Source: Phaeosaccion multiseriatum (taxonomy: Eukaryota > Ochrophyta, other classes). Taken from it: a stretch of DNA of 64,000 nucleotides. Shown in pieces: positions 31,461 to 48,839 of the stretch. Under the pieces are notes generated by a model that made no database searches, was not told where the DNA came from, and saw nothing but the letters and a program-made list of their open reading frames with translations. The position numbers were made by a program, and so were the translations under genes. The stretch lies in the NCBI GenBank assembly GCA_965112735.1, contig OZ218965.1, forward strand, positions 2,170,001-2,234,000, in the 5' to 3' direction. Each line of letters opens with the position of its first letter. The stretch's first letter is position 1.

Positions 31461-34400
31461 TTACTCCGCGACGGAAGGCTCGATCTCCTTCGCCGCCTTG
31501 GGGTCTTCGTCGTCCGACAGGATCTGATCCAGCTCCTCCAGCAGGTCCCTTGTAGGGGGAGAGGCAGAAGGATGAGAGAGGGTCAGAGAGAACAGAGCAG
31601 AGGAAGCAAAGCACAGCCCGTGAGGCCAAGAGTGAGATGATGTCTGAAGAGAGGAGGGGGGGGGGGCAGGGGAGTCGGAGGGACATCTTCAGCCTTAACT
31701 CGTTCACCCACCACGCAGTCACTCATTCACCTCCTCGCCCACCTACCCATTCCCTCACCCACTCACTCACTCACTCACTCTCTCTTTTACTCACGCACCT
31801 ACTCACCTACTCACTCACTCACTCACCCACCCACCCACCCACATACCCACTCCTCACTTGCTCACTCACTCACTCACTCGCGCACTCACTCACTCGCCCA
31901 CCCACTCACCCACCCACGCTCGCATCCTTCACACTCACCCTCCGGGGTCTCCCCCCTCTCCCGCCCCTCCCTCCCCTCCCTCCCGGCCTCCCTCGGGCCC
32001 TTCCTCGAACATGGTGTCGAGGTCTCTTTTGGCCTCGTCCTCGTCGTGTTCGCTTTCCGATTTAATGTCCTGACACCAACGTCATCGCAGGGTAAGAAGA
32101 TGAGTCGTAGCGTAGGGGGTAGCGTAGGAGCGGGCCCACGGAGGGGAAGGGAAGGGAAGGGGGGAGGAAGAGATGAGAAGGAGGGAGATGTGGACTCGAG
32201 CGCCCGGTACAAACCCTTCAACATGTACTACTTGGGGTGTATTGGATACCGGATACCCAAGCCTACTAAGATGGAAGGCTCACCTGGTCCGCCAGCACGT
32301 TCGTGGCTTCACCGGAGCGCAGTGAATCCTCCTTACCTCCCCCTGTATCACCAACTCCTGCCCCTGCTGCTCCTCCTGTTGTTGTCGTTGTTGCTGCTGC
32401 TGCTGCTACTACTGTTGCTGCCCCTACAGCTGCCCCTACAGCTGCCCCTCCTACTTGCTGCGCGCCCCCCGCCTGGTCTGCTGCCCCCCCCTGCTGTATG
32501 ACCAACAGCTGCTGCTGTGAGGCCTTCTGCTGCAGAGAGCGCACCTCCTCGAGTGCTTGCACCTGCTGCACTGTGGAGCGGCGCCGCATGAGCTCCTTGA
32601 ACTCTTGCAAGTTCACCTGTTCCTCATCCATTACGCAGTATCACAGATGGCATGGATGGCATGGCACCAAAGGCAAGAGACGTGAGGAATGGAGGGATGA
32701 GCAGTTCCAGGGTCAGGGCCAGGGTCAGGGTCAGGGTCAGGGTCAGGGCCAGGGTCAGTGTCAGGATCAGGCCTGTCTTGGGCTGTGCTTTGCCTGTGCT
32801 TAGCCTGTGCTATGCCCAGCCCCTCGCACTCCCCTCCTCGGCAGTGTCGCTGACTGTGACTGACTGACTGTGACTGACTCTGACTCCTGTGACGGAGTGC
32901 GTCACTGCCTCACCTGCCCGTCGTTGTCGAAGTCTGCCTCCTTGATCATGTTGTCTACCTTCTCCTTGCTGTAGTCCGCCCCCAGCAGCACCCGCAAGTT
33001 CTGCACACACACACACACACACATACACACACATGCATACATACATATACACACACAGAGAGAGACGGCAATAGAGCGCCAAAGCAGATAGTCAGTCCCA
33101 GCAGGACAGCGGGTCGATGTATTGGCTAAACAGAGCCATGCCTACACAGGCCGAACACAGGACAGCAGAAACAAACCACAGAATGAAACCACAGAAACAA
33201 ACCACCCCCTCCGTCCCTCCTTCCCTCCCTGCCCCTTCCCCTTCCTGAGCTCTCCCTACCTCTTTGCTGATGTATCCACTGCCATCTGCGTCAAGCTGCT
33301 CGAACACTTCCTTGACCTTGCCGTCGTCCAGCGTGCCGAGGGACTCGATCGTGGATGCCAGAAACTCGAGGTAGTCGATCTTTTCGTTCTGTCGCAGTGT
33401 CGCAGTGAGTGAGTGTGTAAGAGTGGAGCACGGGGGGGCAAGGGCGAGCAGGGAGGAGAGCACATATATAAAGGGTACGTCCGGACGCAGTAGCAGGAGA
33501 GCAGGCAGAAGGCAGGGAGTGCATGTGGTCAGAGAGCAGGGGGGTGGCGAGGACGGAGGGACAGAAAGACTAGATGGAGGCATACGGAAGGGGGAGGGAC
33601 GCGGGCAGGAAGGCCACGTGGGGCCCTCACGCACGCACGCGCACACGCACGCACACACACACACTTTCGTACCTTGGTAACGTCAACGCTCTTGTAGATT
33701 TCCGCGATGGTATCGTCGGGCAGCTCGAGGCGTTTCATGGCGGCGGAGAACTCTTCCCAGCTTAATGTGCCTGTGTTATCGCTATCGTAGCGCTGGAAGA
33801 CCGCCCGCACTGAGGGGGGCAAGGGATGGCAGTTGGTGATACAGCAGGAGAGTCACAGATGCGGTTATCGGGGCGGGAGAAGGAGGAGGGAGAGGCAGGC
33901 GATGAGAGGAAGGGGGAAAGAGTCAGAGAGGGACAGAGAGGGACAGACGGTGGACACGCGGGACGAGAGCCGCTGGCCCGCAGCAAGGCTGGCCACAACG
34001 GGAACAAGCGTGTCCGCAACACCCTCCCCTCTCTGTCTTCTCTCTTTCCGCTCTCTTTCTCTCTCTCCTGTCTCCCTCCCTCTCTCTCTCTCTCTGTCTC
34101 TCTCCCTCTCTCCCTCTCTCTCCCTCGCTGCCCCCCACCTCTCTCTCCCTCTCTCTCCCTCGCTGCCCCCCACCTTGGCTAATCTCGTGGCTCTCTAAGT
34201 GGTGTGCAAGAATCATCAGCACCGTCTGCTTCAGCGGTCCGTAGCTTGCGAAGCTAAAGAGGAAAGGAGAGGAGAGGAGGGGAGAGGAGAGAGAAGAGAA
34301 GAGGAGAGAGGAGAGGAGAGGAGAGGAGAGAGGAGCGGAGAGAGAAGAGGAGAGAAGAGAGAAGAGGAGAGGAGAGAGGAGAGAAGAGGAGAGAGAAGAG

Positions 34401-36935
34401 GAGAGGAGAGGAGAGGAGAGAGAAGAGAAGAGGAGAGGAGAGGAGAGGAGAGAGGAGAGAGAAGAGGAGAGGAGAGAGAAGAGGAGAGAGGAGAGAGAAG
34501 AGAGGAGAGGAGAGGAGAGGAGAGGAGAGGAGAGGAGAGGAGAGAGGGGGGGGTGAGAGTGAGAGTGATACATTTCACATTGAGGGGGGAGGGGAACACA
34601 ACAAGATGATACCTGAACATGAAACCGAATATCATGAGAGCGTACGTAATGCCTTAGGAGATAGTACGAAGTGGTACGTAACACTACATAAATTAATGAC
34701 TTACGCACCTGTGCATAGAATTGACCATCTGACGCTGTAGAGACTCCCTCCGAGAGTGGTCCTTTCGCCCATGGCTTGAGCCCCCCTGGGATGCGCAGGC
34801 GTTGGACGCCGCTGTACCGTCGGGGTCTGCATCGACCTTGACCTCTCTGCTGGTGCCTGGGGGAGATGGAAGGGCAAGGGGTTAGGTGTATTGACATCTC
34901 TACTGGTGCCTGGAGAGGTGAAGGGTGGCAGGTTAGGGGTATTGACATCTCTACTGGTGCCTGGAGAGGTGAAGGGTGGCAGGTTAGGGGTATTGACCTC
35001 TCTACTGGTGCCTGGGGGGCGGCACATGCTTTGCGGGCAATGGGCGAGGAGTGAGAGGTGAGGCCTGAGGGGTGTAAATATGAGAAGCGAGGGGTGAGGG
35101 GTGAGGGGTAAAGGGGGTAAGGTCGCTCTAACATAAATCTTACTTGTGGGGGTGTGGGACATGCTTGCCATGCCCGCGGCGGACACATTGGAAACGAGGG
35201 CAAGGCGATTGGTGTCGCTGTCACCGAACCACAGCTGCATCCAAGGGCTTCGTACGGCCTCCGTGACCTGAGAGAGAGAGGGGGGGAGGGGAGGGGAAGG
35301 GAAGGGGGGAGCGGTTTGTCCGGATTGAGGTTGTTCGGCTTAGTCACGTGTATGGGACACAGTCCTATATACTGCCTCACTGCTTTACTGCCCCATTGCC
35401 TCTCTACGTCACCACTGCCTTACTACTACTCCCTCCACTGCCTTACTACTACTCCCTCCACTGCCTTACTACTACTCCCTCCACTGCCTTACTACTACTC
35501 CCTCCACTGCCTTACTACTACTCCCTCCACTGCCTTACTACTACTGCCTCCACTGCCTTACTACTACTCCCTCCACTGCCTTACGACTACTCCCTCCACT
35601 CACGTCCCAGCGCCTGTCGGGGTTGTACTTGAGAAGATTGTACACGAATTCCTTGGCCTCCAGAGACACGGCGTTGGGCTCACCGCGACGCATGCCAGGG
35701 GGCCAGAAGTACTTTACCTAGGGGGGGGAGGGGAGGGGGGATGGAGAGAGGGGCAGGATGGCAGGGGATGGCAGAGGATGGCAGGGGATGGCAGGGGATG
35801 GTAGGGGGTGGCAGGGGATGGTAGGGGATGGCAGGGGATAGCAGGGGGTGGCAGGGGATGGCAGGGGATGGCAGGGGATGGCAGAGGACGGAGGGTGAGG
35901 TGGGAGAGGGAGGAGGAGGGTAGAGAGAGGGACAGAGGGGGGGGGGAGTATGGAGAGAGGTGGAGCGGCACATGGACAGGACACGTGTCAGCCCCAGCCC
36001 CCGGCCCAGCCCACAGCGTGGAGAGATCATCATGCTCAGTCCCTGCCCCTTCGAGGGAAGGCTAAGGCTCAGTCCCTTCCCTTTCACCTCCTCCCTCCCT
36101 CCCTCCCTCCCTCCCTCCCTCCCTCCCTCCCTCCCTCCCTCCCTCCCTCCCTCTCGGCCTCCCTCCCTCCTCCTTCTCCCTCCCCCACCTCCATCAGCCG
36201 CTTCATGGTTGCTTCCTCTGTCTGGCACTCGAAGGGCGACTCCCCTGCCAGCAGGTGGAAGGCGATGCACCCCACGCTCCACATATCGCACTTCTCACTG
36301 TACTGCCCCTCGAGCACTTCCGGTGCCATCGTGTACACCGTCCCTACACGCTGGGTCATACCCACACCAGCCCGGAACCTTGAGAGGAGAGGAGAGGAGA
36401 GGGGTAGATGGATGGATAGATGGATGGCAGCAGAAGGGCAGGTCAGGGCATCCGATGACGATGACGATGACACACGGATGGCAGTGGATGGTAGTGATGC
36501 AGGACACACCCACCATGCCATCCACTGCCATCTTCGCTCATCACTGAGTGAGTGAGTCATCGCCAAGTAAAACACCACTTGTGGCGGGAGGCGGAGGGAC
36601 GACGCTTTCCCCTCTCCCCCTTTCCCTCTCCGTACGCATCTCCCCTCTCTCTTCGCCCATCTCCGACCGGCAGACTGACAGACAGACAGACAGACAGACT
36701 GACTGACTGACAGACTGACAGACTGACAGACTGACAAGACTGACAGACAGACAGACTGACTGACTGACTGACTGACCGACAGACTGACTGACAGACTGAC
36801 AGACAGACTGACTGACAGACTGACAGACAGACAAGATTGACAGACAGACTGACAGACAGACAGACAGACAGACTGACTGACAGACTGACAGACTGACAGA
36901 CTGACAGACTGACAAGACTGACAGACAGACAGACA

Positions 36936-36966
<31 letters not shown>

Positions 36967-36980
36967 AAGACTGACAGACA

Positions 36981-37019
<39 letters not shown>

Positions 37020-37030
37020 AGACTGACTGG

Positions 37031-37063
<33 letters not shown>

Positions 37064-38461
37064 CGACTGACAGACTGACTGACTGACTGACTGACTGACT
37101 GACAGATTGACTGACTGACTGACTGACCTGGCGCTCATCCCGAAGTCGATGAGCTTGATCTCTGAGCGCTTGTCAGTACTTGCCCACAGAATGTTCTCGA
37201 ACTTGATATCTCGGTGGCAGATGCCGCGGGAGTGACAGTAAGAGATGGCGGACAAGCACTGCCGGATTACTGATGCCGCCTCTCGCTGAGGAGGAGGACG
37301 AGGAGGAGGAGGAGGGGGAGGAGGAGGAGAAGAAGAAGAAGAAGAAGAAGAAGAAGAAGAGCGAGCGAGCATGGAATGGGTCAAGGCCACTCTCAGTAGC
37401 AGATAGAAGGAAGACCACCGGGAGAGGGGACAGAACAGAAGGAGAGCTATAGAGTGGTGATGAGACAAGTGGGTGCGTACGTAGGTACGTAAGCAGGTAC
37501 GTAAGTATACCTCGGAGCACTTGCGGGCGGACAGATCTCCCCCCCTGCACAGCTCCATAACCAGGTGCAGCCCCGGGGGGTTGAGGTTCTCGTAGGTCTT
37601 GTACGCCCTGCTCAGGGAGAGGAGGCAGGAAGGGGGGGGGTGCGTGCGTGAGTGAGTGAGTGAGTGGGTGAGTGAGTGAGTGATTGAGTGTGTGAGTGTG
37701 TGAGTGATTGAGTGGGTGGGTGAGTGAGTGAGTGAGTGAGTGAGTGAGTGAGTGAGTGATTGAATGAGTGAGTGGGTGAGTGAGTGAGTGGGTGAGTGAG
37801 TGGGTGAGTGAGTGGTTGAGTGAGTGGGTGAGTGAGTGAGGGAGTGAGTGGTTGAGTGAGTGAGGGAGTGAGTGGGTGATTGAGTAAGTGGGTGAGTGGG
37901 TGAGTGAGTGAGTGAGTGAGTGGGTGAGTGAGTGGGTGAGTGAGTGAGTGAGTGAGTGGGTGAGTAAGCGGGTGAGTGAGTGAGTGGGTGGGTGAGTAGG
38001 TGAGTGAGCGGGTTTGGCGTGAGCGAGCGGGCCGCGCCAGGCCTGAACCCTCGCCCCAGCCACACTGATACACGGACACACGGACACACACACGGACACA
38101 CACACGGACACACACATGTTGGTGATATACACACACACCTGACGATGTTGGGGTGGTCCAAGGACCGCAGCAGCTCAATCTCGTTCTTCAGCATGCCCTC
38201 CACAGCCTGGCGGTCTGCTTTGGTCTTGGCCGAGTCCAGCAAGAAGGTCTTGCAAGCGAACTCCTGCCCCGTGGTCTTCCTGGTGGCCTTCCTCACCACA
38301 CACCCCATGGCTGCGCTGCCGAGCACCTTGCTCGTGTCAAGATCGTACTCGTCAGTGAGCGCGTGCGTGTGCGTGGTGACGAGGTTGTACTTGAGCGAGC
38401 CGACCTTGGACTCGTCCATGCTCGGGTCCGCCACCCCTTGTTTGCTCCCGCTGCACCCCAT
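31461..38461 (-). CDS. calcium-dependent protein kinase (CDPK), 14 exons
   Basis: Exons, all phase-compatible: 38139-38461, 37511-37607, 37128-37285, 36189-36378, 35604-35717, 35144-35267, 34709-34856, 34174-34253, 33673-33809, 33260-33388, 32914-33000, 32284-32616, 31939-32069, 31461-31548; 712 residues. It is a Ca2+-activated Ser/Thr kinase. MGCSGSK is an N-myristoylation and palmitoylation signal, so membrane attachment is expected. Kinase: glycine loop LGSAAMG (second Gly replaced), Lys71, HRDIKFEN with Asp166, DFG Asp187, APE Glu213. After a Ser-rich linker comes an autoinhibitory-like helix (FASYGPLKQTVLMILAHHLE), then EF-hands: DSDNTGTLSWEE (420-431, good), a degenerate second loop, DADGSGYISKEN (490-501, Asn instead of Glu at position 12), DFDNDGQVNLQE (523-534, good). 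A 180-residue Ala/Gln/Gly and acidic C-terminal extension is unusual and carries the 12-mer as VGDT. Confidence 0.93.
31730..31937. repeat. (GTGA)n-type tetranucleotide intron 13 of the CDPK
   Basis: On the gene strand the intron starts GTGAGTGTGA at the donor (31937-31938) and continues as imperfect GTGA/GTGG repeats for about 200 bp. The tract is in the orientation of the splice donor. Confidence 0.8.
32709..32768. repeat. (GGGTCA)n tract in a CDPK intron
   Basis: About ten hexamers of GGGTCA with GGGCCA variants, the same unit as the CCCTGA tract at 3203-3313 on the opposite strand. It lies in intron 11 of the CDPK. Confidence 0.75.
34261..34548. repeat. (GGAGA)n-rich purine tract in CDPK intron 7
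   Basis: About 290 bp of GGAGAGGAGA/AGAAGAGG on the + strand. On the gene strand it is a CT-rich tract immediately upstream of the exon 8 acceptor (34254-34255), an extremely long polypyrimidine tract. Confidence 0.8.
34848..35015 (-). repeat. 51-bp minisatellite made of the CDPK exon 7 splice-acceptor region
   Basis: The 3' splice site and first bases of exon 7 (CCAG-GCACCAGCAGAGAGGT) are repeated upstream in intron 6. Copies of TACTGGTGCCTGG (+ strand) start at 34901, 34952 and 35003, spaced 51 bp, and the functional copy lies 53 bp further. Each copy contains its own CAG acceptor. Only the last gives the reading frame of exon 7. Confidence 0.8.
35390..35600. repeat. 23-bp minisatellite in CDPK intron 5
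   Basis: About eight copies of a unit reading ACTGCCTTACTACTACTCCC plus TCC; no coding potential. A decamer array (GATGGCAGGG) at 35755-35885 occupies intron 4 of the same gene. Confidence 0.8.
36666..37127. repeat. (GTCA)n tetranucleotide intron 3 of the CDPK
   Basis: On the gene strand, exon 3 ends GCGCCAG and the intron begins GTCAGTCAGTCAGTCAGTC at the splice donor, continuing with GTCT variants for about 460 bp. Every repeat unit is a potential GT donor. Confidence 0.88.
37630..38012. repeat. (GTGA/TCAC)n tract in CDPK intron 1
   Basis: About 380 bp of GAGT repeats on the + strand, so the gene strand reads CTCACTCAC; the orientation is opposite to the splice donor. The intron also contains ACAC repeats near its 5' end (38070-38137). 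Confidence 0.85.
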
Positions 38462-39277
38462 CCCCCTCCCGCCCTCTCTGCCTGCTGCCTACCGCAGCCC
38501 ACGGAATTGCCTACGTGCAGGTAGCTGGCTGGTAGAGCGCCCCGCCGCCCCTTCCGAATGCTGGCAGTGTCTTTTCAGGAGCTATTTCCGTTTGCTGAGA
38601 CTGCAAGCTGTGCCCAGGGAGCGCAGACGGCAGAGAGGGAAGACAGAACAAATAACGAGGGACGCCGAAACTCAGGCCGTGCTTGCCTCGCAGTATATGA
38701 GAGTTCGCAAAGAGAAAAATGCTCGCGTTGATGTGTGGGGAAGCTTCCACGCTAGGGACGAGAGCAAGGGCAGAGACTCAAAGCCGGAAACTTTCCTTCT
38801 TCCACCTTTCTTCTTTCTCCTTCGTCCGTGACCTTACCTTGCACCCTTCCTTCGCTCCTTCCTTCCTTCCAGCGTGTGGGGCGCGTGCCTTCTCTCTGGA
38901 CTGCGACGACTGCTGTTTCTCTGCTGTTGCTTCTGCCCCTGCTGCCTGCCAGGCTGGCTCCGTCTCTCCCAAGCAGAGGTGCAGAGGCCCTTCCAGGGTC
39001 GCAGGCTCGGTTCTTACGCAGAGGGAGGGCACGGCGGCCAAGAACTTCAGGGATCCAAGGAAGAAACAAGAGGCAGGAGAACGAACACTAGGAAGGAAGT
39101 GCACCCCCTCTCTCTCTCTCTCTCTCTCTCTTTCGCTGAATTTCCCTTTAACAATCAGAGTCAGAGTACTGCGCCCGTTGGGTGAAATCGATCAAATCGA
39201 ATCATTGATCATTGCGTCCAGAGGGGGGGAGGAGGTAGAGCGTCCAGGAGAGCACGACTAAGAGTTAAGCAGCAGCA
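38462..39277. promoter_or_regulatory. divergent spacer between CDPK and PDZ/PA gene
   Basis: 816 bp between opposing start codons; both promoters must be here. A (CT)n run at 39110-39133 lies about 145 bp upstream of the + strand ATG. No TATA box assigned, no gene seen. Confidence 0.4.
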
Positions 39278-44872
<5,595 letters not shown>

Positions 44873-47003
44873 CGTAGGGATGGCACTTAACGGCATGTGG
44901 GGGTAGCGTAGTAGGGGGGTACCTCAGGTCCCAGGGGGGAGGAGCCTCACACGCTTCTCCTCTCCCCCGCACGCTTTCCGCACAAGCCCCCCCCCAAGAG
45001 GTTTGAAGAGCACGGGTCTTGCGACGCCGTCGGGCCTTTGTTCGAACGTCGAGACCATTTCAACAGAGATGGAGAGAGAGAGGGAGACTTCACGCCTCAG
45101 AGAGATGGAGAGAGAGAGGGAGACTTCACGCCTCAGAGAGATGGAGAGAGAGAGGGAGACTTCACGCCTCAGAGAGATGGAGAGAGAGAGGGAGACTTCA
45201 CGCCTCAGAGAGATGGAGAGAGAGAGGGAGAGCTCTGCACGCCTGGGGCGGAGGGCCGGGGCAGATGCGAGGCTGGACAGACAGACGGACAGACAGACAG
45301 TCTCACAGATGGATTGTTGGAGAGGATCATCCGCCTCTCCCTCGGCAGCGAGGCGGACGGAGGCAACTTTCTGTCTATCTGCCTGCTCTGCTGTATCACC
45401 AACGCTTCTACCAGAAGATGTGCTTCTTTGGCAAGCGGCCCCATGGAGTGTTCAAACCGCAGGATGGCTGAAAAGGGCACCGAGGAATTCCGAGGCGGGA
45501 TGTGTGATGACTGTGTGAGTGAAGGTGTGGTGACGGTGTGGTGGCTGTCAAAGGCAGGCCCAGAGAGGCCGAGCGAGCCCTTTCTACCACAGGAAGCTGC
45601 ACCGACCCCGCCCTCCTGCTCGACTCGGGAAGCTCTCGCGCTTCGGCCTTTCCTCCCCGCTCGGCGCACAGGACGCCCCGCGCCACTGCGTATGGGCAAG
45701 ACCCGACGTGGCGTGTGGGCTGGCTACGCCGCTTGCAGCACTTGGGCTGGACTAACCCCAACCCCACTCACTTCCTTGGAAGAGTTGCAGGCGGGGCTGG
45801 GAGGGAGGAGCCAGCGTGCCGCTCCACTGCCCCTCCCTCCCAGCGCACGGAATGATTCACGGAATATTCTGTTCGAGGCTATGGGCAGCACACGGAATGT
45901 ATCACTACTCTTCGCAAGGATAGAGCACGGCGAGGATGGGAAACAAGAAAATGTATAGCCTCATTCTTTTAGCATCGATTCTCTCTCCCTACCCACCTCC
46001 GCCCCATGCGTTGCCGCTCGAGATGCCTTCGGTCTCTCTCCTTTTGAGCTGCGCTGCTTCGCTCCTTACTCATATGCTCGTGGTGTCTTGTGCACTGGAC
46101 TGGGCGTGGATCGCGGCATGGAACCACCCACAAACTCTCAGAGAGTCTCCCCCACCCCTTGCCTAGGGCCACTTGTCGCTCGTGGAGGTCCTCGACCCTC
46201 CTCCTCCTCCTCCTCCTCGTTACTTGCAGCGCACTCAGCCCCTGCGATGAACTCTCTAACGCTGCTTCCCTTCCTTGGCGGACTGTCGCCAGCCCCAATG
46301 TCCCTCACCAAGAAGGAATAGGAGCCTTCCAATCTCCCTCCCTAAGGCCTTGATACTGGTCACGTAGGTCTCAGCAGCCACATCCTCTAGCCCGTCTCTC
46401 TCCGCCGTCACCGCTTCGTGAACACATTCCGAGGCTTCGCTGCCGCCGCGCCTCTTTAGAGCAGATTCCGACATGCATTCACTCACTCCCTCACACTACC
46501 TCCTCAAAAGTTGCCCCTGCCTTTAATTTTGTTCCCTCCTACTCCATTTCGGTGTGGGGGGTAGCTGAGTGTGGAGGGAAATGCAATGCGGCAGGAGTGC
46601 AAAAGTAGAAGACAGAGTATATGAAGAGGAGGAGGGTGGAGGAGGGACGGGCTAGTCAAAGACAGATGAAAGGAGGGGCAAGGAAAGGAAGAAAGGGAAA
46701 AGGAGGAGAGAGACTTTATTGACTTAATAGGAATCACCTAAGAAACTGAAAGTGTGAAAGTGTGTGTGTGTGTGTGTGTGGAGGAGAGAGAACTTTATTG
46801 ACTTAATAGGAATCACCTAAGAAACTGAAAGTGTGAAAGTGAGGAGAGAGGGAAAAAAAAAATCGTGAGAAACAAAAATGGCGACTAAAGGGATCACCAA
46901 CACGCCCGTTTCTCAACCAGCAAATCGCGAATCGAAAAAAAATAGCTTGGACATCGCGAGAGAAAAGCTTCCCAACCACAGTGGTAGCTCCACTTAGTCG
47001 ACA
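44873..47003. other. 2.1-kb spacer with tandem repeats, no supportable gene
   Basis: A 36-bp unit (AGAGATGGAGAGAGAGAGGG...) is repeated 4-5 times at 45065-45235, keeping a frame open that has no ATG and no recognisable domain. The dispersed 12-mer is at 45391 and the 17-mer at 46715 and 46794 within a 79-bp direct repeat. Inner (TCC)n at 46199-46219. The last 200 bp before 47004 are A-rich and probably hold the promoter/5' UTR of the Aha1-like gene. Confidence 0.5.
46715..46843. repeat. 79-bp direct repeat carrying TTTATTGACTTAATAGG
   Basis: Two nearly identical blocks, 46715-46764 and 46794-46843: TTTATTGACTTAATAGG followed by AATCACCTAAGAAACTGAAA and GTGTGAAAGTG. A (GT)n run separates them. 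They end about 160 bp upstream of the Aha1-like ATG. Confidence 0.85.
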
Positions 47004-48839
47004 ATGGAGGCAGTAATAGAGCCGGCCAAGGAACAGTCAGAGATCCCGGAGGTGGGCAAGACTGACCCCTCTGCGGCGGAGGTGGAGAAGACGAGCGCTC
47101 CCTCCGCGGAGCCCGCCCCTCCAGTTGTGGGCTGGGATGAGGGCCTTCTCAAGTCTCAAGACTGGGACAAGAGCGGCCAAGGGTGGGATGAGATGGGCGC
47201 AGTTTGTGACAAGGCGTCGATGTTCAAGCCCTTCCTCCCCCAGCAAAAGGAGGAAGAGGAGACAATCTCTCCTGGATTGTTGGCGGCCTTCAACTCATCC
47301 CCGGCACCACCCGTACCAGAAGCAGAAGCAGATGAGTCCGCACCAGAGGTTCCCACGACGACAGCACCTGCAGACAGCCCGCCCCCACCCCCTCCTTCAA
47401 GTGATGCCGCCGCTGACCCCGAGGCGGCTGGGGATGACGAGACTGGAGAGGAAAAGAAGAAGCCCAAGCTTCCCTACTTTCACAGAGAGCTGGACGAGCA
47501 CACAAAGGCCCTGATCGGAGACATCACTCCCAAGCCCCTGACCACTAAGGTGAGATTGCTCCTCTCTGTGGGGGGGGAGTGTGATGCCCCAGCCTCGCTC
47601 CAGCCTCCCTCCCCCTCCCTCGCTCCCTCCCTTCTTACGTCCTACCCTACTTCCTCCTCCCCCCCCCCTCCTTTCCTCCCTCCCTCATGACGCTGCTGGC
47701 CCCAGGCGAACGTTGAGGAGCCTAAGCTGAACACCGCCAGCGCCTGGAATGCCGGCGGATCGACATGGGAAGGTGCGCGACTCGGAAACCTTTTCTAGAC
47801 ATGGAGGGCAGCAAGCCTGCGTCCCCGCCTTCAATCCGCAGCCTCATCCCTCCATATCCCTCCCTCCCTCCCTCCCTCCCTCTCTTGTCCACTCACTCCT
47901 TGCCCCCCCCCCCCCCCCCCGGAACCTCTTCAGACAAGAACGTGTCATCCTGGGCGGTGGAGTGCCTGCAGAAAGTCCTGACACCCTTTACCCACCTGTG
48001 CGACATTGTCGACGAGGGGCAGGAGGAGGGGCAGGAGGAGGGGCAGGGCAGGCGGCTGCAGATTGACATCAACGGCCTCACCGCCCCCCCTGAGGGCCAC
48101 GCGAACATCAGGTACGCGCAAGAGGGATGCTGGGGTTTGTTTATTGACTTAATAGGGTCATGCTGGGGTTTGTTTATTGACTTAATAGGGTCATGCTGGG
48201 GTGCCACTGACGCACTTCTTCAACGAGGCGCAGACCAACCCTCTTACTCACGAAGCTCCACCCACCCCCCACCCCCCACCCCCCTCCGTCCCCCTCTCCT
48301 TCCCCGTCCCTCCCCGTCCTTCCCTCCCTCCTTAGCATCGTGCGCAGCAAGCCCCGTTACCTATACGACTTCTCCTTCGAGATGAAGTGGAAGGCTCAGG
48401 TGCTCGAGACCGGCGGGGGGGAGGGGGACGCCTTCGAGGGATCACTGATGCTCACGGACGTGGATAACAGCTCCAAGGGGGAGTACGAGGCGGAACAGAA
48501 GTGGGGGGATGGCAGCAAACGGCCGACTGGAGCTCTGTGGACTCTGTTCAAGAAGGAGATGAGTGAGTGAGAGAGGAGAGAGGCAGTAGGGAGTATGGGA
48601 TGGGGGGAGGGGAAGTGGCGTGGGAGGGAGACTTTTCCCGTACTGTAGTAGCTCTCCAACTAACGCCGTGCTCGTTCTCACAAGCTACTCCCTCCGCACC
48701 TCTCACCGCCTGCCTGTCTGATGCCGCCCCCCCCCCCCCGACACACATGCACTCCACAGCGACGCCTCACGCCGGTGTGCTGGCCTTGGTGGAGGAGAGG
48801 GTGGGCGAGTTCGAGAGGCAGCTCCACGAGAAGAGATAA
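47004..48839 (+). CDS. Aha1 N-domain protein (Hsp90 ATPase activator-like)
   Basis: Five phase-compatible exons: 47004-47549, 47706-47772, 47934-48111, 48336-48562 and 48760-48839; 365 residues. An acidic/proline-rich N-terminal region (about 150 residues, WDKSGQGWDEMGAVCDKASM near its start) precedes the Aha1-N domain: TASAWNAGGSTWEDKNVSSW, LQIDINGLTAPPEGHANI, then RYLYDFSFEMKWKAQVLETG and EGSLMLTDVDNSSKGEYEAE. Aha1-N binds the middle segment of Hsp90 and stimulates its ATPase. The C-terminal START-like domain of full Aha1 is absent; the protein ends with a short coiled coil (VLALVEERVGEFERQLHEKR), so it is closer to N-domain-only forms such as yeast Hch1. Intron 3 contains two copies of the dispersed 17-mer. 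Confidence 0.85.
48131..48197. repeat. 33-bp tandem duplication carrying the 17-mer, in an intron
   Basis: GCTGGGGTTTG plus TTTATTGACTTAATAGG plus GTCAT occurs twice in a row (17-mer copies at 48140 and 48173) in intron 3 of the Aha1-like gene. Confidence 0.85.

Noticed and set aside
45003-45958. 306-residue open frame with a 12-residue repeat
   Set aside because: It starts at TTG, has no usable ATG, contains a 36-bp tandem repeat that keeps it open, and shows no domain or splice-consistent neighbour.
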